NCBI RefSeq assembly: GCF_001039275.2
Contig: NZ_CP030117.1
Coordinates: 1,261,501 to 1,325,500 of the forward strand
DNA length: 64,000 nucleotides
DNA from: Brevibacillus brevis
GTDB taxonomy: Bacteria; Bacillota; Bacilli; Brevibacillales; Brevibacillaceae
Reading direction: 5' to 3'
The notes below the pieces were generated by a model that was not told the DNA's origin, searched no databases, and saw nothing but the letters and a program-made list of their open reading frames with translations. Below, one piece after another: positions 32,968-42,527 of this stretch; position 1 is the stretch's first letter, and each line of letters starts with the position of its first letter. A program made the position numbers and the translations under genes.

Positions 32968-34340
32968 CGGACAGCCGCCGTATTGTGATTGCCGGAACAG
33001 GCAGTGGAGCGGGTAAGACAACCGTTACCATCGGACTGATGGCTGCTCTGAAAAGAAAAGGGCATACCGTACAGGGCTTCAAGTGTGGACCCGACTACAT
33101 CGATCCCACGTATCATACGGCTGTGACGGGCAGAGCTTCGCGCAATCTGGACAGCTTTATGCTGGAGCACGAGATCGTGAAGGAGATTTTTGTCCGTGGT
33201 AGCGAGGGTGCAGACATCTCGATTATCGAGGGTGTCATGGGTATGTACGATGGCAAGGAAGCGACCAGCGATAAAGGCAGCACGGCCGAAATCAGCATCC
33301 TGACTGGCTCTCCGGTTCTGTTGGTGGTCAATTGTCAGAGCATGGCACGCAGTGCGGCTGCAATTGTCAAAGGTTTTCAACTGCTCAATCCACAGGCGAG
33401 AATCGTCGGTGTCATCGCCAACAAGGTCGGCAGTGAAGGGCATCACAAAATCGTGAAGGCAGCGATCGAGCAGGAGTGCGGGATTCCGGTCGTGGGCTAC
33501 CTGAAACGGGAGAACGAGCTGGAAATACCGGAACGTCATCTCGGATTGGTGCCATCCGTCGAACGAGGAGAGCTGACACCGCTGTTTGAAAAGCTGGCTG
33601 ATCTGATTGCAGAGACCGTGGATTTGGAGCAAATCTGGGAGCTGGCAAAGGCAGAGCCGCTGCAAGCGGAGCCTACGCTGTTTGCTCCACGAAAAGCATC
33701 TGCCAATGTCACTATTGCTGTAGCGAAAGACCCTGCTTTTCATTTTTACTATCCGGAAAATTTGGAGCTGCTCGAAGCATATGGCGCGAAGCTCGAATTC
33801 TTTTCTCCACTGGCGGGTGAGGGAGTGCCTGAGGACGCGGACGGCTTGTACATCGGGGGAGGCTTCCCGGAGGAATTTGCAGCAGAGCTATCGCAAAATG
33901 AAACGGTGAAACAATCGATTCGAGCTGCGATCACAAAAGGCTTGCCTACTTTGGCCGAGTGCGGCGGCTACATGTTTTTGACAGAGGCAATCGTGACGAC
34001 AGAGGGCGACAGCTATCCAATGGTAGGGCTCATCCCAGGCAAGGTGACCATGCAGAAAAAGCTCGCAGCGCTTGGCTATCGCGAAGTGCGCGGCAAGGAA
34101 GGCAATTTCTTGCTCGGCACCGAGGAACAGGCGAAAGGGCATGAATTCCACTACTCTACGTATGCTTCGGATCAACAATTGCCAGCAGCCTATGAGACGA
34201 AAGGGCTTCGCGGTACGAAACCGGAGGGCTATGCCCAAGATCATCTGGTCGCAGGCTATACTCATTTGCATTTTGGCTCCAATCCCGACCTGGTTGAGCG
34301 TTGGCTGAACCGTTGCGCGGAGGTGGCCGCTCGTGCCTAA
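32964..34340 (+). CDS. cbiA: Cobyrinate a,c-diamide synthase
   Basis: 458 residues. The ATP-binding P-loop GTGSGAGKTT at 9-18 and QGFKCGPDYIDPTYH are CbiA/CobB features. The C-terminal glutamine amidotransferase domain carries the nucleophile Cys in TLAECGGYMFLTE and the final H in YTHLHFGSNP. It amidates the a and c side chains using glutamine and ATP. The ATG overlaps cbiG by 4 bases behind GGAGGAG. Confidence 0.95.
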   Translation: MTDSRRIVIAGTGSGAGKTTVTIGLMAALKRKGHTVQGFKCGPDYIDPTYHTAVTGRASRNLDSFMLEHEIVKEIFVRGSEGADISIIEGVMGMYDGKEATSDKGSTAEISILTGSPVLLVVNCQSMARSAAAIVKGFQLLNPQARIVGVIANKVGSEGHHKIVKAAIEQECGIPVVGYLKRENELEIPERHLGLVPSVERGELTPLFEKLADLIAETVDLEQIWELAKAEPLQAEPTLFAPRKASANVTIAVAKDPAFHFYYPENLELLEAYGAKLEFFSPLAGEGVPEDADGLYIGGGFPEEFAAELSQNETVKQSIRAAITKGLPTLAECGGYMFLTEAIVTTEGDSYPMVGLIPGKVTMQKKLAALGYREVRGKEGNFLLGTEEQAKGHEFHYSTYASDQQLPAAYETKGLRGTKPEGYAQDHLVAGYTHLHFGSNPDLVERWLNRCAEVAARA

Positions 34341-35874
34341 AGCCCTCCCGTTGATGGTGCAAGGTACCAGCTCGGATGCAGGAAAAAGTGCGATTGCAAC
34401 AGCGCTGTGTCGGATTTTTGCCCAAGATGGCTACAAGACAGCTCCGTTCAAATCGCAAAATATGGCGTTAAACTCCTATGTGACGCTGGATGGAAAAGAA
34501 ATTGGCCGGGCACAGGGCGTTCAGGCGGAAGCAGCAGGAATTCTGGCGACGACCGACATGAACCCCATTTTAATCAAGCCGACACGAGACTCCGAATCGC
34601 AAATTGTCGTAAACGGTGAACCATACGGCAACATGAAAGCTTTTGCTTATCGGACGGAGTTTTATGACAAGGGCTTGCGGATCATTGAGGAAGCGTATCA
34701 ACGACTCGCCAGCTCCTATGAGCGGATCGTCATTGAAGGGGCAGGCAGTCCGGCAGAGGTTAATCTGAATGACCGTGAGCTCGTCAATATGCGGGTCGCT
34801 CGTCTCACGAATGCGCCCGTCGTTTTGGTGGCAGACATTGAGCGCGGGGGAGTTTTTGCCAGCTTGGTCGGCACCCTCCAACTGCTCGAGCCCGAAGATC
34901 GGGACCGCGTGATCGGCGTCATCATCAATCGTTTTCGCGGTGATTTGACACTTTTGCAGCCGGGACTCGACTGGTTCGAGGAGTATACGGGAAAGCCGGT
35001 ACTTGGTGTCGTGCCATTTATTCCAGACTTGTGGATCGATGCGGAGGATTCGCTGATTTTGCACCGTTATCAAGGGCAACGTGAGACACCGCGAGAGATT
35101 GACATTGCGGTTTTGCGCTACCCGCGAATTTCCAACTTTACAGACGTGGACCCGTTTTTTGTAGAGCCGGATTGCCGGATGCGCTTTGTGACACGTTTGG
35201 AAGAGCTGGGTGAACCTGACCTGATTGTCTTGCCGGGCAGCAAGAATACACTCGAGGATTTGAGTTTCTTACGAGAGACAGGTCTTGCCGCGGCGGTCAA
35301 AGACCTTCATCATAAAGGGAAGACGTATATCGTCGGCTTGTGCGGCGGCTATCAAATGCTGGGAGAATTCATTCACGATCCGGCTGGGGTCGAGTCTCCG
35401 TTGCAGCAGCTTGATGGGCTGGGTCTCATCCCGATGATCACGACGATGGAGCAGAAGAAAACGACCGTGTTGTCCCGCGGAGAAGCGGTATTTGCGAAGG
35501 AAAAGCTGACGGTAGAAGGCTACGAGATTCACATGGGACAATCTGCTTATTCAAGCAATGATTTTCCTTTTATCCAGATGGAGGGGCGCACGGAGGGCTA
35601 TTGTCAGGAGGAGCGGCAGTTGATTGGCACGTATTTTCATGGCTTGTTCCATAATGACCACTTCCGCACGCTGTTGCTGAATACCATCCGTGAGAAAAAA
35701 GGTCTCCCACCCATCCTGGATCGCCCATCCTTTGTCGCTCTGCGAGAGCAGGGGTACGATCTGTTGGCGGATACCGTTCGTCGCCATGTGAAGCTGGATA
35801 CGATCGAAGAGTACATGAAGGCTTTTCAAGAAAAAGAGGTGCAAATAAATGTCAGTCATTTATCCGGCGATTGA
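34333..35874 (+). CDS. cbiP: Cobyric acid synthase
   Basis: 513 residues, GTG start within the end of cbiA behind GGAGGTGG. MVQGTSSDAGKS is the P-loop, FKSQNMALNSYVT and IEGAGSPAEVNL are CobQ/CbiP signatures, and the amidotransferase nucleophile sits in VGLCGGYQMLGE, with HGLFHND near the end. It amidates four carboxylates (b, d, e, g) of adenosylcobyrinic acid diamide. Overlaps cobT by 26 bases. Confidence 0.95.
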   Translation: MPKALPLMVQGTSSDAGKSAIATALCRIFAQDGYKTAPFKSQNMALNSYVTLDGKEIGRAQGVQAEAAGILATTDMNPILIKPTRDSESQIVVNGEPYGNMKAFAYRTEFYDKGLRIIEEAYQRLASSYERIVIEGAGSPAEVNLNDRELVNMRVARLTNAPVVLVADIERGGVFASLVGTLQLLEPEDRDRVIGVIINRFRGDLTLLQPGLDWFEEYTGKPVLGVVPFIPDLWIDAEDSLILHRYQGQRETPREIDIAVLRYPRISNFTDVDPFFVEPDCRMRFVTRLEELGEPDLIVLPGSKNTLEDLSFLRETGLAAAVKDLHHKGKTYIVGLCGGYQMLGEFIHDPAGVESPLQQLDGLGLIPMITTMEQKKTTVLSRGEAVFAKEKLTVEGYEIHMGQSAYSSNDFPFIQMEGRTEGYCQEERQLIGTYFHGLFHNDHFRTLLLNTIREKKGLPPILDRPSFVALREQGYDLLADTVRRHVKLDTIEEYMKAFQEKEVQINVSHLSGD

Positions 35875-36889
35875 GCCACGAAATCAGGAAGCAAGTGAGC
35901 AAACGAGGCAGCATGTGGATCAGTTGACCAAGCCGCTTGGCAGCCTTGGTCGCTTGGAGCAATTGGCTATTGAGCTGGCTGGGATGACGGGTGAGACAAT
36001 GCCTGTTGTGACACCACCGGGCGTGCTTGTTTTTGCGGCCGATCACGGTGTGGCACGAGAAGGTGTCTCTGCCTATCCACAGGAAGTGACAGCGCAAATG
36101 GTGCTGAATATGGTTCATGGTGGAGCTGGAGTCAACGTCTTCGCCAGACAAATCGGAGCCATTCAAAAAATCGTAGATGTTGGTGTAGCGGTCGAGGTCG
36201 AAGCACCAGGTGTTTATAACAAGCGAATCAGAGCAGGCTCGGGCAATATGCTGAAAGAAGCTGCGATGACCGCAGACGAAGCGCAGCGCTCCATCGCAGT
36301 TGGTTTTGAAATGGCAGAAGCGATCATTGAAGAAGGCGCCAAAGTCCTGATCGTCGGTGAAGTAGGGATTGGCAACACGACAGCCAGCAGTGCGATCCTG
36401 TCAGCCTTAACCGGAGCTGATCCCGAACAAATCGTCGGACGAGGAACAGGGCTGGATGATGCAGGCTGGCAGCGCAAAAAGGCAGTTGTTCGTGATGTGC
36501 TTGCGCTGCATCGCCCGGATGCAAACAATCCGTTGGACGTTTTGGCAAAAGTCGGCGGACTGGAAATCGGAGCAATGGCAGGGGCGATCATCGGAGCAGC
36601 CACTCGCCGTGTCCCTGTGCTGCTGGACGGCTTTATCGCTACAGTAGCGGCTCTGCTTGCTGTTCGAATGGAGCCACTCGTTGCTGATTACTTGATCGCG
36701 GGTCACCGTTCTGAGGAGCCGGGGCATGATTTTGTCCTGCAAGCATTAGGCAAGGAGCCATTGCTCAGCCTGAAATTGCGACTGGGTGAAGGAAGCGGAG
36801 CAACATTGGCGTTTCCAATCGTGGAAGCAGCGACACGGATGGTTCGTGAGATGGCGACATTTGCATCAGCAGGAGTGAGTGACCGATGA
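35849..36889 (+). CDS. cobT: Nicotinate-nucleotide:dimethylbenzimidazole phosphoribosyltransferase
   Basis: 346 residues. TKPLGSLGRLEQLA, VFAADHGVAREGVSAYP, VHGGAGVNVFARQ and the GEVGIGNTTASSAIL loop are the conserved active-site parts of CobT. It makes alpha-ribazole 5'-phosphate for CobC and CobS. The start lies inside cbiP behind AAAGAGGTG. No bluB (dimethylbenzimidazole synthase) is found in the window, so the lower-ligand base must come from elsewhere. Confidence 0.95.
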   Translation: MSVIYPAIEPRNQEASEQTRQHVDQLTKPLGSLGRLEQLAIELAGMTGETMPVVTPPGVLVFAADHGVAREGVSAYPQEVTAQMVLNMVHGGAGVNVFARQIGAIQKIVDVGVAVEVEAPGVYNKRIRAGSGNMLKEAAMTADEAQRSIAVGFEMAEAIIEEGAKVLIVGEVGIGNTTASSAILSALTGADPEQIVGRGTGLDDAGWQRKKAVVRDVLALHRPDANNPLDVLAKVGGLEIGAMAGAIIGAATRRVPVLLDGFIATVAALLAVRMEPLVADYLIAGHRSEEPGHDFVLQALGKEPLLSLKLRLGEGSGATLAFPIVEAATRMVREMATFASAGVSDR

Positions 36890-37674
36890 GCGGCGCGGGC
36901 AAAGTTTATCTCGTAGGAGCTGGCCCTGGAGATCCAAAGCTGATTACCGTAAAAGGAATGGAATGCCTGCAAAAGGCAGAGGTGGTTGTGTATGATCGTC
37001 TGGCAAATCCAGCCCTGCTGGAGTACGCGCCACAGACGGCAGAACGTATCTACTGCGGCAAACTGCCGGATCATCACACGATGAGACAGGAATCGATTAA
37101 CGAGCTGTTAGCGGAAAAAGCGCTGGAAGGAAAAGTCGTCGTTCGGCTAAAAGGCGGCGATCCTTGCGTGTTTGGTCGTGCGGGAGAAGAAGCGCAGCAT
37201 TTGGCCGAGCGAGGAATTACCTTTGAAATCGTCCCGGGAGTAACTGCTGCAATTGCAGCCTCGGCGTACGCGGGTATTCCGGTGACACACCGCGATCACG
37301 GCTCGTCATTCGCAGTCGTGACGGGACATTTGCGCGAAGACAAGCCAGAGCTGGCGATAGAAAAATGGCGTGCTCTCGCGAATGGCATCGACACGCTTGC
37401 CTTTTACATGGGAGTAGCCAACCTGCCGTTGATCCGTACCCAATTAATCAAGCACGGACGCGATCCGCATACACCTGTAGCCGTTATCTCTTGGGGAACA
37501 CTCCCGCAGCAAGCGGTACTAACGGGTACCTTGGCTGATATTGAGGAGCGTATGGCGGAAAACAGTCACATCACGAATCCAGCTATCATTCTGGTTGGCG
37601 ATGTCGTGAAGATGCGTGAGAAAATCAACTGGTTTGAAGCTACGCTTGCGATGGAGCAAGTGCAACAACAATAG
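36886..37674 (+). CDS. sumT: Uroporphyrinogen-III C-methyltransferase
   Basis: 262 residues, tetrapyrrole methylase: VGAGPGDPKLITVKGMECLQ, RLKGGDPCVFGRAGEEAQ, EIVPGVTAAIAASAYAGIPVTHRDHGSSF. This last motif is specific to SumT (CobA). It methylates C-2 and C-7 of uroporphyrinogen III to give precorrin-2, the entry point shared by B12 and siroheme. 4-base overlap with cobT. Confidence 0.95.
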   Translation: MSGAGKVYLVGAGPGDPKLITVKGMECLQKAEVVVYDRLANPALLEYAPQTAERIYCGKLPDHHTMRQESINELLAEKALEGKVVVRLKGGDPCVFGRAGEEAQHLAERGITFEIVPGVTAAIAASAYAGIPVTHRDHGSSFAVVTGHLREDKPELAIEKWRALANGIDTLAFYMGVANLPLIRTQLIKHGRDPHTPVAVISWGTLPQQAVLTGTLADIEERMAENSHITNPAIILVGDVVKMREKINWFEATLAMEQVQQQ

Positions 37675-37696
37675 GAAGCCGAGGGAGGGAACGCTG

Positions 37697-38344
37697 GTGA
37701 CGCACTATGCCATGATGGTCAATCTACAAAGCAAGCGTTGCTTGGTGGTCGGTGGCGGGCAAGTAGCCGAGCGGAAAATCGGCAGTTTGCTTGCTGCTGG
37801 TGCGGATGTCACCGTTGTGAGTCCCTCCTGTACGGCAACCATCCTTGAATGGGCACACGATAAAAAGCTAATGGTAGCACTGCGCCCCTTTAACCCACAG
37901 GACGTAGAGGAGGCAGTGCTCATCATCGCGGCGACGAGTGATCCCGCCGTCAATCTGACTGTATACGAAGCGTGCCGTCCGCATCAGTGGATCAATATCG
38001 TTGATCGCCCAGACCTCTGCTCTTTTACCGTTCCATCCGTCGTTGCACGTGGTGACTTGCAGATTGCGATCTCTACGGGTGGGAACAACCCGGGTCTGGC
38101 AAAGAAAATGCGCCGCCAGCTCGAAGAGTGGGTGGGACCGGAATACGAGGACTACACGCTTTTTCTCGGTAGCATGAGAAGACAAGTGCTCTCGCTGGCG
38201 GTGAGCGAAGCGGACAAACGGGCAATCTTGGCAGAGCTTTTGGACGACCGATTTTTACAATGGACCAAAAATGGCGAAACCGACCGAAGAGATCGGGAGG
38301 CCGAAGCGCTGCTTATCAAAAGAGTAGATCAACACGGAAAATAG
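37697..38344 (+). CDS. sirC: Precorrin-2 dehydrogenase (SirC/CysG-B type)
   Basis: 215 residues from a GTG at 37697 that has AGGGAGGG 6 bases upstream; an open frame extending back into sumT is out of character. NAD-binding VVGGGQVAERKI near residue 16, then SFTVPSVVARGDLQIAISTGGNNPGLAKKMR, the conserved SirC/Met8 region. It oxidises precorrin-2 to sirohydrochlorin, the substrate of CbiX in this operon and of siroheme ferrochelatase. Last gene of the operon, ended by a terminator. Confidence 0.92.
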   Translation: MTHYAMMVNLQSKRCLVVGGGQVAERKIGSLLAAGADVTVVSPSCTATILEWAHDKKLMVALRPFNPQDVEEAVLIIAATSDPAVNLTVYEACRPHQWINIVDRPDLCSFTVPSVVARGDLQIAISTGGNNPGLAKKMRRQLEEWVGPEYEDYTLFLGSMRRQVLSLAVSEADKRAILAELLDDRFLQWTKNGETDRRDREAEALLIKRVDQHGK

Positions 38345-38349
38345 GATGG

Positions 38350-38381
38350 CTCTCACTAAGCTACTTGGTGGGAGTTTTTTT
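38350..38381 (+). terminator. Rho-independent terminator of the B12 operon
   Basis: Arms CTCTCACTAAG and CTTGGTGGGAG with wobble pairs around CTA, then seven Ts. It starts 5 bases after the sirC stop. Confidence 0.82.
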
Positions 38382-39176
38382 CTAGTTTTTTAGCCAGATC
38401 ATTTCCAAATGCCTCGCGACCTCTTGAAAGCCGATCTTGCTGTACATTTCTTGCGGCGTATCATCTGCATAGGTCGTTAAGTACATATGGGTGGCGCCGA
38501 GTTTTTTGGCGTCCTGCATCATGACCCGAATGATTTCCGTGCCGAATCCTCTACGCTGCCAGGCATCCAGTATAAAAAATTCCTCCATACGAACGAGCTC
38601 CTTGTAATGATGCCATTCACATGCACCGACTGGCTCCTGATCGACAAAGCACACATACGGAATGATCTCACCTTGTTCATAAATTTCTCTTTTCCGGTTC
38701 GCTTTACGGACAGCAAAATCAGGATTGATCATAACGGAATCAGAAGCAGTAAGGCAGCGTATGCCTGCTTCCATGACTTCGATTGAATCCCCTCGTAATA
38801 CGGAGCATTGTGGATTCGGCGTCAGTTTATCGGCAACCTCCAGCGGAGCAAGCATGTACAGCATCGTATTTACTTCAAAACCAAGCTGGGTTGCAAAAGA
38901 CACTAACTCTTCTGAAAAAGGTAGCGACGGGTGCAGTTCCAGCTTCAAGTGGCCAAGCTGCTGCTCTTTGGCATGTCGAAGCTCTTGCTCGATATAAGCT
39001 TGTACCCAGTCATGAGTAGGAACTGCCAAAATTTCTGTATAATTATGGCTATACATGTCCGGGACCGATTCATCGCGATACACACGCACTTGTGGATGCT
39101 CCGTTCGCGTAGAAAAAGCAAGGGCATAGCGCTCCTGCAAAGTAAAAATATTCGTGAGCATTCCTTTATTCCCCAT
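38382..39176 (-). CDS. GNAT-family N-acetyltransferase
   Basis: 264 residues. The N-terminal 120 residues look like a degenerate GNAT half, and the C-terminal half has the acetyl-CoA motif RMEEFFILDAWQRRGFGTEII (Q/RxxGxG) followed by YSKIGFQEVARHLEMIW. Two-domain GNAT proteins of this length are common in Bacillota. Substrate unknown. Start is uncertain: the ATG at 39176 has little ribosome site, whereas the ATG at 39161 follows GGGGAATAAAGGA. Confidence 0.8.
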   Translation of the reverse strand: MGNKGMLTNIFTLQERYALAFSTRTEHPQVRVYRDESVPDMYSHNYTEILAVPTHDWVQAYIEQELRHAKEQQLGHLKLELHPSLPFSEELVSFATQLGFEVNTMLYMLAPLEVADKLTPNPQCSVLRGDSIEVMEAGIRCLTASDSVMINPDFAVRKANRKREIYEQGEIIPYVCFVDQEPVGACEWHHYKELVRMEEFFILDAWQRRGFGTEIIRVMMQDAKKLGATHMYLTTYADDTPQEMYSKIGFQEVARHLEMIWLKN

Positions 39177-39250
39177 TTCCTGATATGGTGATAGTTGTTT
39201 GGATACTTGTCTTCCTAGAGTAAGCCATTTTCCTAAAGGAGGAAACGAAA

Positions 39251-39946
39251 ATGTCGGATGCTTTTCAAATGGGCCCCTTTTTGTTGAAAATGAGCATGCT
39301 GGCGGTCATTGTTTCGCTTTCGCTCGGCTTTGTGGCGATATCCGCTCAGCTTACACATAACAGGGAAATGAAATCAGCCGTTATTGAGCTGTTGAGTAAT
39401 GCAGTGGTGCTGGCATTTCTCGTTTGGAAGTTCAGCTATGTCCTGTTTTATTTTTCGAAAGCGGTGGAGAATCCCTCGTCCATTCTTTATTTTTCCGGGG
39501 GAGAAAACGGAGCCATGCTGGCAGTCGTGGCAGTTGTCGTCTACCTCACCAAGACGGTACGCAAAAAAGCGATTCCTGTTCATTTCGTTGCCTTGGGAAT
39601 GGCGACAGGCTTTCTTGCTGCAACTGGTGTTTACCAGATGCTCACGGTCGTGTTAGAACAGAGCAGCATGTGGTATCACGTACAGCAGGTCGTCATATGC
39701 ACCTTCTTTCTTTGGTGGCTGCATCGGGAAAAGGAAGGGCTTATTCATCTGGCGGCTTGGCTTGCACCCGTGATGTGGTTTGCCATTAGCCAAGTCTATG
39801 TGCACTTTTTTGTTCCGAATCGAGAAGCTGTGTTTGCAGGACTTTCCGGCGATCAGCTCATGTACTATGCATTCGCTCTCTTGCTGCTCTTTTTGTCCAG
39901 ACGAGTGAAGCCGATAGGGGGAACGACCGATGAAGAAGCATCATAA
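39251..39946 (+). CDS. Multi-pass membrane protein upstream of a thioredoxin-like gene
   Basis: 231 residues with about six hydrophobic segments. AAAGGAGGAAACGAAA precedes the ATG. No CxxC pair, so it is not a CcdA/DsbD electron carrier, although it overlaps the thioredoxin-like gene by 17 bases and is surely cotranslated with it. Family not recognised; possibly a partner that positions or supports the thioredoxin-like protein. Confidence 0.75.
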   Translation: MSDAFQMGPFLLKMSMLAVIVSLSLGFVAISAQLTHNREMKSAVIELLSNAVVLAFLVWKFSYVLFYFSKAVENPSSILYFSGGENGAMLAVVAVVVYLTKTVRKKAIPVHFVALGMATGFLAATGVYQMLTVVLEQSSMWYHVQQVVICTFFLWWLHREKEGLIHLAAWLAPVMWFAISQVYVHFFVPNREAVFAGLSGDQLMYYAFALLLLFLSRRVKPIGGTTDEEAS

Positions 39947-40490
39947 TGTTTGGGCGATCATCGTACTCTTGGCGCTTTTGGGATGGGGCATTTTTGATGC
40001 GGAATTCTTGAATAGGCAGGAGCCCATCGCTTCATCTGGAGAGCAAGGCAACGGGCAGATTGGAATTGAAAAAGGAAATACCGCTCCTGATTTTGAACTT
40101 CAGCAGATAGGTGGCGGTACGGTCAAGCTGTCCGATTTACGGGGGAAAAAAGTGATTCTCAATCTGTGGGCGACTTGGTGTCCACCTTGCCGCGCGGAAA
40201 TGCCGGACATGCAGCGTTACTACGAAGAGAACAAGGAAAAAGGCGTAGTAATTCTCGGTGTCAATCTGACCGATACGGAGACGAGCCCGGAAGCTGTGGC
40301 AGATTTTGCGAAGTTGTATGGCATTACCTTCCCAATCTTGCTCGATCCTGATAAAGAAGTGGCGAATGTGTACAAAGCCATTTCGATTCCGACCAGCTAC
40401 ATCATTGATTCGAACGGCGTGGTTCAAAATAAATACATTGGCCCGATGAGTGAAGAAATCATGGAAAACATGCTGTCTGCGGTAAAATAG
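39930..40490 (+). CDS. Membrane-anchored thioredoxin-like protein, ResA/TlpA/StoA type
   Basis: 186 residues. An N-terminal signal anchor (WAIIVLLALLGWGIF), a short linker, then a TlpA-like domain with NTAPDFELQQIGGG, active site WCPPC near residue 88 in NLWATWCPPCRAEMP, and cis-proline segment SIPTSYIID. It would work outside the membrane as a thiol-disulfide reductase, as ResA does for cytochrome c maturation or StoA for spore cortex. Which of these it serves cannot be decided from sequence. Confidence 0.88.
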   Translation: MKKHHNVWAIIVLLALLGWGIFDAEFLNRQEPIASSGEQGNGQIGIEKGNTAPDFELQQIGGGTVKLSDLRGKKVILNLWATWCPPCRAEMPDMQRYYEENKEKGVVILGVNLTDTETSPEAVADFAKLYGITFPILLDPDKEVANVYKAISIPTSYIIDSNGVVQNKYIGPMSEEIMENMLSAVK

Positions 40491-40494
40491 AAAA

Positions 40495-40523
40495 ACCGAC
40501 AGCAGGCAATATGTGCTGTCGGT
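40495..40523 (-). terminator. Terminator at the end of khtTU
   Basis: Perfect 10-base arms ACCGACAGCA and TGCTGTCGGT. On the minus strand they are followed by TTTTTC, so it ends the khtTU transcript; it may also serve the convergent thioredoxin-like gene. Confidence 0.7.
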
Positions 40524-40539
40524 AGTGATGTCTCTTCTA

Positions 40540-41778
40540 TTATCCAGCGTCTGCTTTGTTCTCAGGTTCTTTGATTGGTGTCTTTCGATCCAGACGAAAC
40601 ACAGCATTGAGCAATTTGTAAATATGCTTGGATTCCTTGGTCAGCAATGGACCTAAAATGGCGAGAATCAAAACGTAAAGAGCCGCAAATGGTTGCAAAA
40701 TTTCCATGAGTGCGCCCGCTTTTCCGAGATTAGCCATGATGATGGAGAACTCACCGCGAGATACGATGGTCAGTCCAATATTGGTAGAAGCCTTGGGAGA
40801 CAATCCGGCACTTCGCCCAGCCAAAAGTCCGGCGACGACGTTACCGAAAAGGGTGAGGGCCACTGCACCAATGGACAACCATACGGCTCCACCTAATGAC
40901 AATGGATCAATTGTCAAACCGAAGCTGAAGAAGAACATGGCTCCGAAGAAGTCACGAAACGGCAGGATGAGATGCTCGATGCGCTTCATGTGTTGTGTTT
41001 CTGCCAAGACGAGACCTACGAGCAATGCTCCGATGGCTTCGGCAACATGGATCGTTTCGGAAAAACCCGCAATCAGAAACAGAGCGGCAAACACCGTAAT
41101 CATGAACACTTCGTTTGATTTGATGTTCAATGCCCGATTCAGGAAAGGTACGAGCTTGCGGCCTACGATAATCAGGAGAAGCATGTAGCCGAGTGCAATC
41201 AATGCGGATGAGAGCACGCCAGCAAGAGAAGTTGCACCGCTTAACACCAAGCCGGACACGATCGAAATATAGACGGCCAAGAATATGTCTTCGAACATGA
41301 TGATCCCCAAGATCATCTCTGTTTCGCGATTTGCTGTACGTTTGAGATCCACCAGTACTTTTGCCACAATGGCGCTGGAGGAAATAGTGGTAATACCGGC
41401 GATAATCAATACCTCTTTGAGAGGGAAGCCAGCGGCCCAACCAAATATGAGGCCGAGGGTAAAGTTGATGACGATGTAAATGGTACCGCCTACGGCAATG
41501 GATCGACCAGCCTTGATCAGACGGCCTACCGAAAATTCCAGTCCGAGGTAAAACAACAGGAATAGTACGCCAAGTCTGCCCATAAATTCGATGAGCGGGG
41601 CGCTTTCAATAAAGCGGAGATCAAACAAACCGATGTCGGGAGCGTGTGGACCCACGATCATCCCGACGAGAATGTAGAAGGGGACAATGGAGAATTTTAA
41701 CTTCATGGAGAGGAACCCCGCAATTGCTATGAGTGCGAGGGCAAGACCAACTTCAAAAACGATGTGCTCCAATATCAC
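40540..41778 (-). CDS. khtU: CPA2-type potassium/proton antiporter, KhtU-like
   Basis: 412 residues with 12 or so membrane segments, monovalent cation:proton antiporter-2 family ([47 protein letters not shown]). No C-terminal RCK domain; that regulator is encoded by the preceding gene. Its ATG overlaps the khtT stop by 4 bases, the same gene order as B. subtilis khtTU, which exports potassium at high pH. The C-terminus is short and charged. Confidence 0.88.
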   Translation of the reverse strand: MILEHIVFEVGLALALIAIAGFLSMKLKFSIVPFYILVGMIVGPHAPDIGLFDLRFIESAPLIEFMGRLGVLFLLFYLGLEFSVGRLIKAGRSIAVGGTIYIVINFTLGLIFGWAAGFPLKEVLIIAGITTISSSAIVAKVLVDLKRTANRETEMILGIIMFEDIFLAVYISIVSGLVLSGATSLAGVLSSALIALGYMLLLIIVGRKLVPFLNRALNIKSNEVFMITVFAALFLIAGFSETIHVAEAIGALLVGLVLAETQHMKRIEHLILPFRDFFGAMFFFSFGLTIDPLSLGGAVWLSIGAVALTLFGNVVAGLLAGRSAGLSPKASTNIGLTIVSRGEFSIIMANLGKAGALMEILQPFAALYVLILAILGPLLTKESKHIYKLLNAVFRLDRKTPIKEPENKADAG

Positions 41779-42272
41779 TCACCTCCGTTGCTGAGAATAG
41801 TCTTGAGAGCCTTCACCTGCTTCCGTTCACCTGCAACGACCAATGTAGATCCTGTACAAAGGACATACTCGGGGCCGGGATTAATCGTTTGTTTATGGTC
41901 TTTTTCGATAACAGCGATGATGGTAGCGCCTGTTTCTTGACGAATGTTGAGTTCCCCAATCGTCTTGCCGATGGCAGGAGCGTTCGATTCAATCTTGTAC
42001 CATTCGATCATGAGTTTGTCTAACGCAACCTCGACTGTTTCCAGTGCAGATGGTTTGTACGTCAAGCCGCCTATGATGGCAGCAATTTGTCTCGCCTCAT
42101 CATCGTCAAGGGTAACCATGGAGATTGTTTCGTCTATATCATCACGGTCAAAATGATACATTTCACGGCGGCCGTCATCGTGAATGACGATAACCAGCTT
42201 GTCGCCACTTCTGGTTTCGACCTGGTACTTCCTGCCGATTCCTGGTAAATCGGATTCTCTAATAGAGAACAT
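41775..42272 (-). CDS. khtT: KhtT-like regulatory subunit with RCK_C (TrkA-C) domain
   Basis: 165 residues from the ATG at 42272, behind GAAGGAGGATC. Residues 1-75 form an N-terminal regulatory domain ([19 protein letters not shown]); residues ~80-165 are a TrkA-C domain ([28 protein letters not shown]). In B. subtilis KhtT gates KhtU in response to pH and c-di-AMP, so the same is expected here. A promoter and a palindrome lie upstream. Confidence 0.88.
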   Translation of the reverse strand: MFSIRESDLPGIGRKYQVETRSGDKLVIVIHDDGRREMYHFDRDDIDETISMVTLDDDEARQIAAIIGGLTYKPSALETVEVALDKLMIEWYKIESNAPAIGKTIGELNIRQETGATIIAVIEKDHKQTINPGPEYVLCTGSTLVVAGERKQVKALKTILSNGGE

Positions 42273-42443
42273 GTAAGATCCTCCTTCGCGCAAAACACTG
42301 TATTGGCATAGATAGCTGCTCTATTCTCCCAGTGAGCAACAAGTCGTCAATAATTATTTGGAATTATATCCATTCCGGTGATATTTTAGTAATAATCCCC
42401 CCTGTTGTGCGGATTATTGTCGACATTCATACCTACATCAACT

Positions 42444-42467
42444 ATTATACACGAAATGACGTCATTT
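42444..42467 (-). promoter_or_regulatory. khtTU promoter -10 with adjacent perfect palindrome
   Basis: On the minus strand TGTATAAT (42444-42451) is an extended -10. Directly upstream of it, where the spacer would lie, is the perfect 14-base palindrome AAATGACGTCATTT (42454-42467), a good operator candidate. No clear -35 is visible. Confidence 0.5.
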
Positions 42468-42527
42468 TTCTTTAAAGTGAAACATTTTTATTAAAAAATG
42501 ACACACTTATAAATGGACATGAATATC

